From Pseudomonadota bacterium (GTDB lineage: Bacteria > Pseudomonadota > Alphaproteobacteria > Caulobacterales > Caulobacteraceae), in NCBI GenBank assembly GCA_023436945.1, contig JAEZHG010000274.1, positions 1 through 7,219 on the forward strand: 7,219 nt of DNA. Direction: 5' to 3'. Of the stretch, positions 5,384-7,219 are shown piece by piece (within the stretch, counting starts at the first letter, position 1; every line of letters begins with the position of its first letter). The translations under genes were made by a program, and so were the position numbers. The notes under the pieces are model-generated. The model was not told the origin of the DNA, searched no databases, and saw nothing but the letters and a program-made list of their open reading frames with translations.

Positions 5384-6829
5384 CTAGCTGTGGCGCATTC
5401 CCTGAATGAATGACTTCCACGACAGCTTGGCGTCCGACATGGCCCCAGCGCGGAACGCACGGCCCGACAGCCACATCATCAGCACCGCAAAGGCGAACAT
5501 CACCAGAATACTGCCGATGATCTCGACCAGCGGCGGCTCGCTCGGTGCGCGGGCCGACATGATGAAGGGCGTGAACGGCGGGATGAAGCTCATGATCTTC
5601 AGCACCAGCGCGTCCGGCGAACGCAGCGCCATCTGCATGAACAGCAGCGGCACCACCAAGGCCATCATCACAGGCCCCATCAGGGTCTGGGCATCACGCG
5701 GCGTCTCGCAGAAGGCACCGATGGCGGCAAACAGCACCGCATACATCAGATAGCCACCCACCAGATACAGCAGCAGATAGAGCCACAGCCCGTTGGTCAC
5801 CATGACCGAACCGATGGCACTGGCCACCTGCGGCAGGGCCACAGACAGGCCCACAGCGCCAATCAGCGCCCATCCGCCCATCACCGTCAAGGTCAGAATC
5901 GCCACGCCGAGAACCTTGCCCACCAGCAGTTCGGTGGGCGTTACCGACGACAGCAGCACTTCGAGGATCTTGTTGGATTTCTCCTCCATTACGCTGTTCA
6001 TCAGCATGGTGGCCCCCGTCAGGATCAGCGACCACATCATAAAGCCGCTCATCAGGCCGATCAGCGACGGCAGGCGGTCACGAAGCGACACCTCGCCACC
6101 GGATACCGCACGCGGCGACAGCAGCGTCACGTCGGGGCGGCTCTTGCCCACCGCCTGCATAACGGCCGGATCGATACCGCGCGCCGCATAGGCTTCCTCA
6201 CGGCGCACTTCGGCCAGCGCATCGCGAATCTTCGGCTCGACGTCGTTGCTGTTGGCATTACGCGACCAGATGCGGGCCGCGGGCTCGCCATCCTTGCGCG
6301 ACAGAATCACCACCCCACACAGCTTCTGCCCATCGACAGCATCGTCCTTTTGAACCCATTCACGCGCCGCTGCATCGAGGGCTTCGGGCCCACGCGCCGA
6401 GAGAAGCGGCTGCGGGGCCGCAAGCTCCCTGAAGCCGCTACGGGGAGCCTTGAAGCTTTCAGCAGCACGCGGAGCGACGCGCTTTAGCTCGGCCATGCCA
6501 GCCTCACTACCGCCCGTTTCAAAGGCTTTTCGCACGCTGTTGCGACCTTCCAGCCCGCCCTCGGCCACCGCCGACAAGGACATGGAGGACATGAGCATCT
6601 GTTGGTCCTGCTCAGAGAGAACCTTGCGGACCTTGCCAGCCAGCGAAGCCCCTGCCCCCGTCTCATCCACCAGCACATAGGCATGAACCGGCTCGGCACG
6701 CTTCATCAACATGGGCACGAAGCCGCCCAGAACGGCAAAGAACGGCAGGCTGAGCAGCGACAGCCAGAAGCCGACCGTCTTCACATAGGCCATCACCTCG
6801 CGGTGGGCGATCAACATGATGCGGTTCAT
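5384..6829 (-). CDS. ABC-2 type exporter permease, NatB-like
   Basis: The 481-residue membrane subunit of an ABC exporter; substrate unknown. It resembles NatB/ABC-2 permeases: one N-terminal membrane helix (about 20-41), a long extracytoplasmic region (about 45-255), then a cluster of helices near 255-278, 306-331, 347-373, 383-402 and 436-455. The family signature MEEKSNKILEVLLSSVTPTE (281-300), a cytoplasmic segment thought to contact the ATPase, follows the second helix. SFIPPFTPFIMSARAP (414-429) is also typical of the group. The large external domain is rich in Ala, Arg and Glu, with no recognised enzyme motif. The ATG overlaps the ATPase stop by four bases, and GGAGG (complement of 6837-6841) lies seven bases upstream, so translation is probably coupled. 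NatB proteins export sodium in Bacillus, but that role should not be transferred here on similarity of architecture alone. Confidence 0.93.
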   Translation of the reverse strand: MNRIMLIAHREVMAYVKTVGFWLSLLSLPFFAVLGGFVPMLMKRAEPVHAYVLVDETGAGASLAGKVRKVLSEQDQQMLMSSMSLSAVAEGGLEGRNSVRKAFETGGSEAGMAELKRVAPRAAESFKAPRSGFRELAAPQPLLSARGPEALDAAAREWVQKDDAVDGQKLCGVVILSRKDGEPAARIWSRNANSNDVEPKIRDALAEVRREEAYAARGIDPAVMQAVGKSRPDVTLLSPRAVSGGEVSLRDRLPSLIGLMSGFMMWSLILTGATMLMNSVMEEKSNKILEVLLSSVTPTELLVGKVLGVAILTLTVMGGWALIGAVGLSVALPQVASAIGSVMVTNGLWLYLLLYLVGGYLMYAVLFAAIGAFCETPRDAQTLMGPVMMALVVPLLFMQMALRSPDALVLKIMSFIPPFTPFIMSARAPSEPPLVEIIGSILVMFAFAVLMMWLSGRAFRAGAMSDAKLSWKSFIQGMRHS

Positions 6830-7219
6830 TGGGCGACCTCCGCCAGTTCGCCATCGACTGCCTTATGCCTTTGATCCACGTCGGGATTGTCTCCCGTCAG
6901 GGCGATGAAGGCATCGTGCAGCGACGGCTCGCGCAGTTGGAAACGGCGCACATCGAGATTGGACATAAAGGCCGTACGCAGCGGCTCCTGCGCCTGAACC
7001 TGTGGCGACAGACCGGCCTTCAGGTTCAGCACATCGCCCTCGCGAGACAGCACCTCAACGTCCGTCACCCCTGGAAGGGCCGAGATTGCCGCCACATCCA
7101 GCGCGCCCTCGATTTCCAGATAGCGCGGCGACGTGGCGCGTGCCTCGTCCACCGTGCCCTCAAAGGCTTTCTGGCCACGCGCCAGCAGCACCACCTTGTC
7201 GCACAGGCGCTCGGCGTGC
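6826..7219 (-). CDS. ABC transporter ATP-binding protein, C-terminal part (5' end outside window)
   Basis: The frame is open to the window edge, starting with HAERLCDKVVLLARG. This is the segment just after the switch-histidine region of an ABC ATPase (family form: AExLCDRxxxxxxG). Walker A, Q-loop, signature, Walker B and the switch histidine itself are therefore beyond the window. The remaining 100 or so residues form the C-terminal extension found on NatA-like exporters (DUF4162 type), with a beta-rich fold and the closing EPSLHDAFIALTG, followed by a polar tail. A GTG at 7194 is an internal codon, not the start. The stop overlaps the permease ATG (ATGA). With the permease downstream it makes a two-gene exporter unit. 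Confidence 0.9.
   Translation of the reverse strand, partial: HAERLCDKVVLLARGQKAFEGTVDEARATSPRYLEIEGALDVAAISALPGVTDVEVLSREGDVLNLKAGLSPQVQAQEPLRTAFMSNLDVRRFQLREPSLHDAFIALTGDNPDVDQRHKAVDGELAEVAQ

Overview
This window reads as chromosomal housekeeping DNA from an alphaproteobacterium, most likely of the Caulobacterales (Caulobacter/Asticcacaulis/Brevundimonas type). The grounds are a COQ9-family gene divergent from rpsU, a small DUF465 protein, moderately GC-rich codon use, and two intergenic regions that fit the Caulobacter housekeeping promoter pattern (TTGACGS, N10-14, GCTANAWC). The genus is an inference. I see no mobile element, phage gene, CRISPR array, rRNA, tRNA or defence system, and no gene-free stretch over 300 bases.

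Layout. On the plus strand, the 3' part of ubiX (flavin prenyltransferase, ubiquinone pathway) overlaps a TIGR02444-type conserved protein by 4 bases. A small DUF465/YdcH-like coiled-coil gene follows with its own promoter. Two minus-strand genes come next: an Lrp/AsnC regulator and a small soluble diguanylate cyclase with an intact GGDEF active site and inhibitory site. The cyclase is divergent from the plus-strand purE-purK operon, which performs the two-step carboxylation of AIR in purine synthesis. A strong bidirectional terminator separates purK from the convergent COQ9-family gene. That gene is divergent from rpsU (ribosomal protein bS21), whose conserved N-terminus appears to begin at a CTG codon behind a good Shine-Dalgarno sequence. 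Two terminators then stand between rpsU and a minus-strand ABC-2 exporter operon. Its permease is complete; the ATP-binding subunit is cut by the window end and retains only its C-terminal part.

How the genes relate. ubiX and the COQ9-family gene both bear on ubiquinone synthesis but lie almost 4 kb apart in separate transcription units. purE and purK form a tight operon. The ABC ATPase and permease overlap by 4 bases and are probably translationally coupled. The remaining genes are neighbours without an evident shared pathway.

I did not find a convincing novel system. The observation most worth checking is the apparent CTG start codon of rpsU. Next come the two possible starts of the COQ9 gene (one nearly leaderless) and the sensorless but apparently active diguanylate cyclase sharing an intergenic region with purEK.
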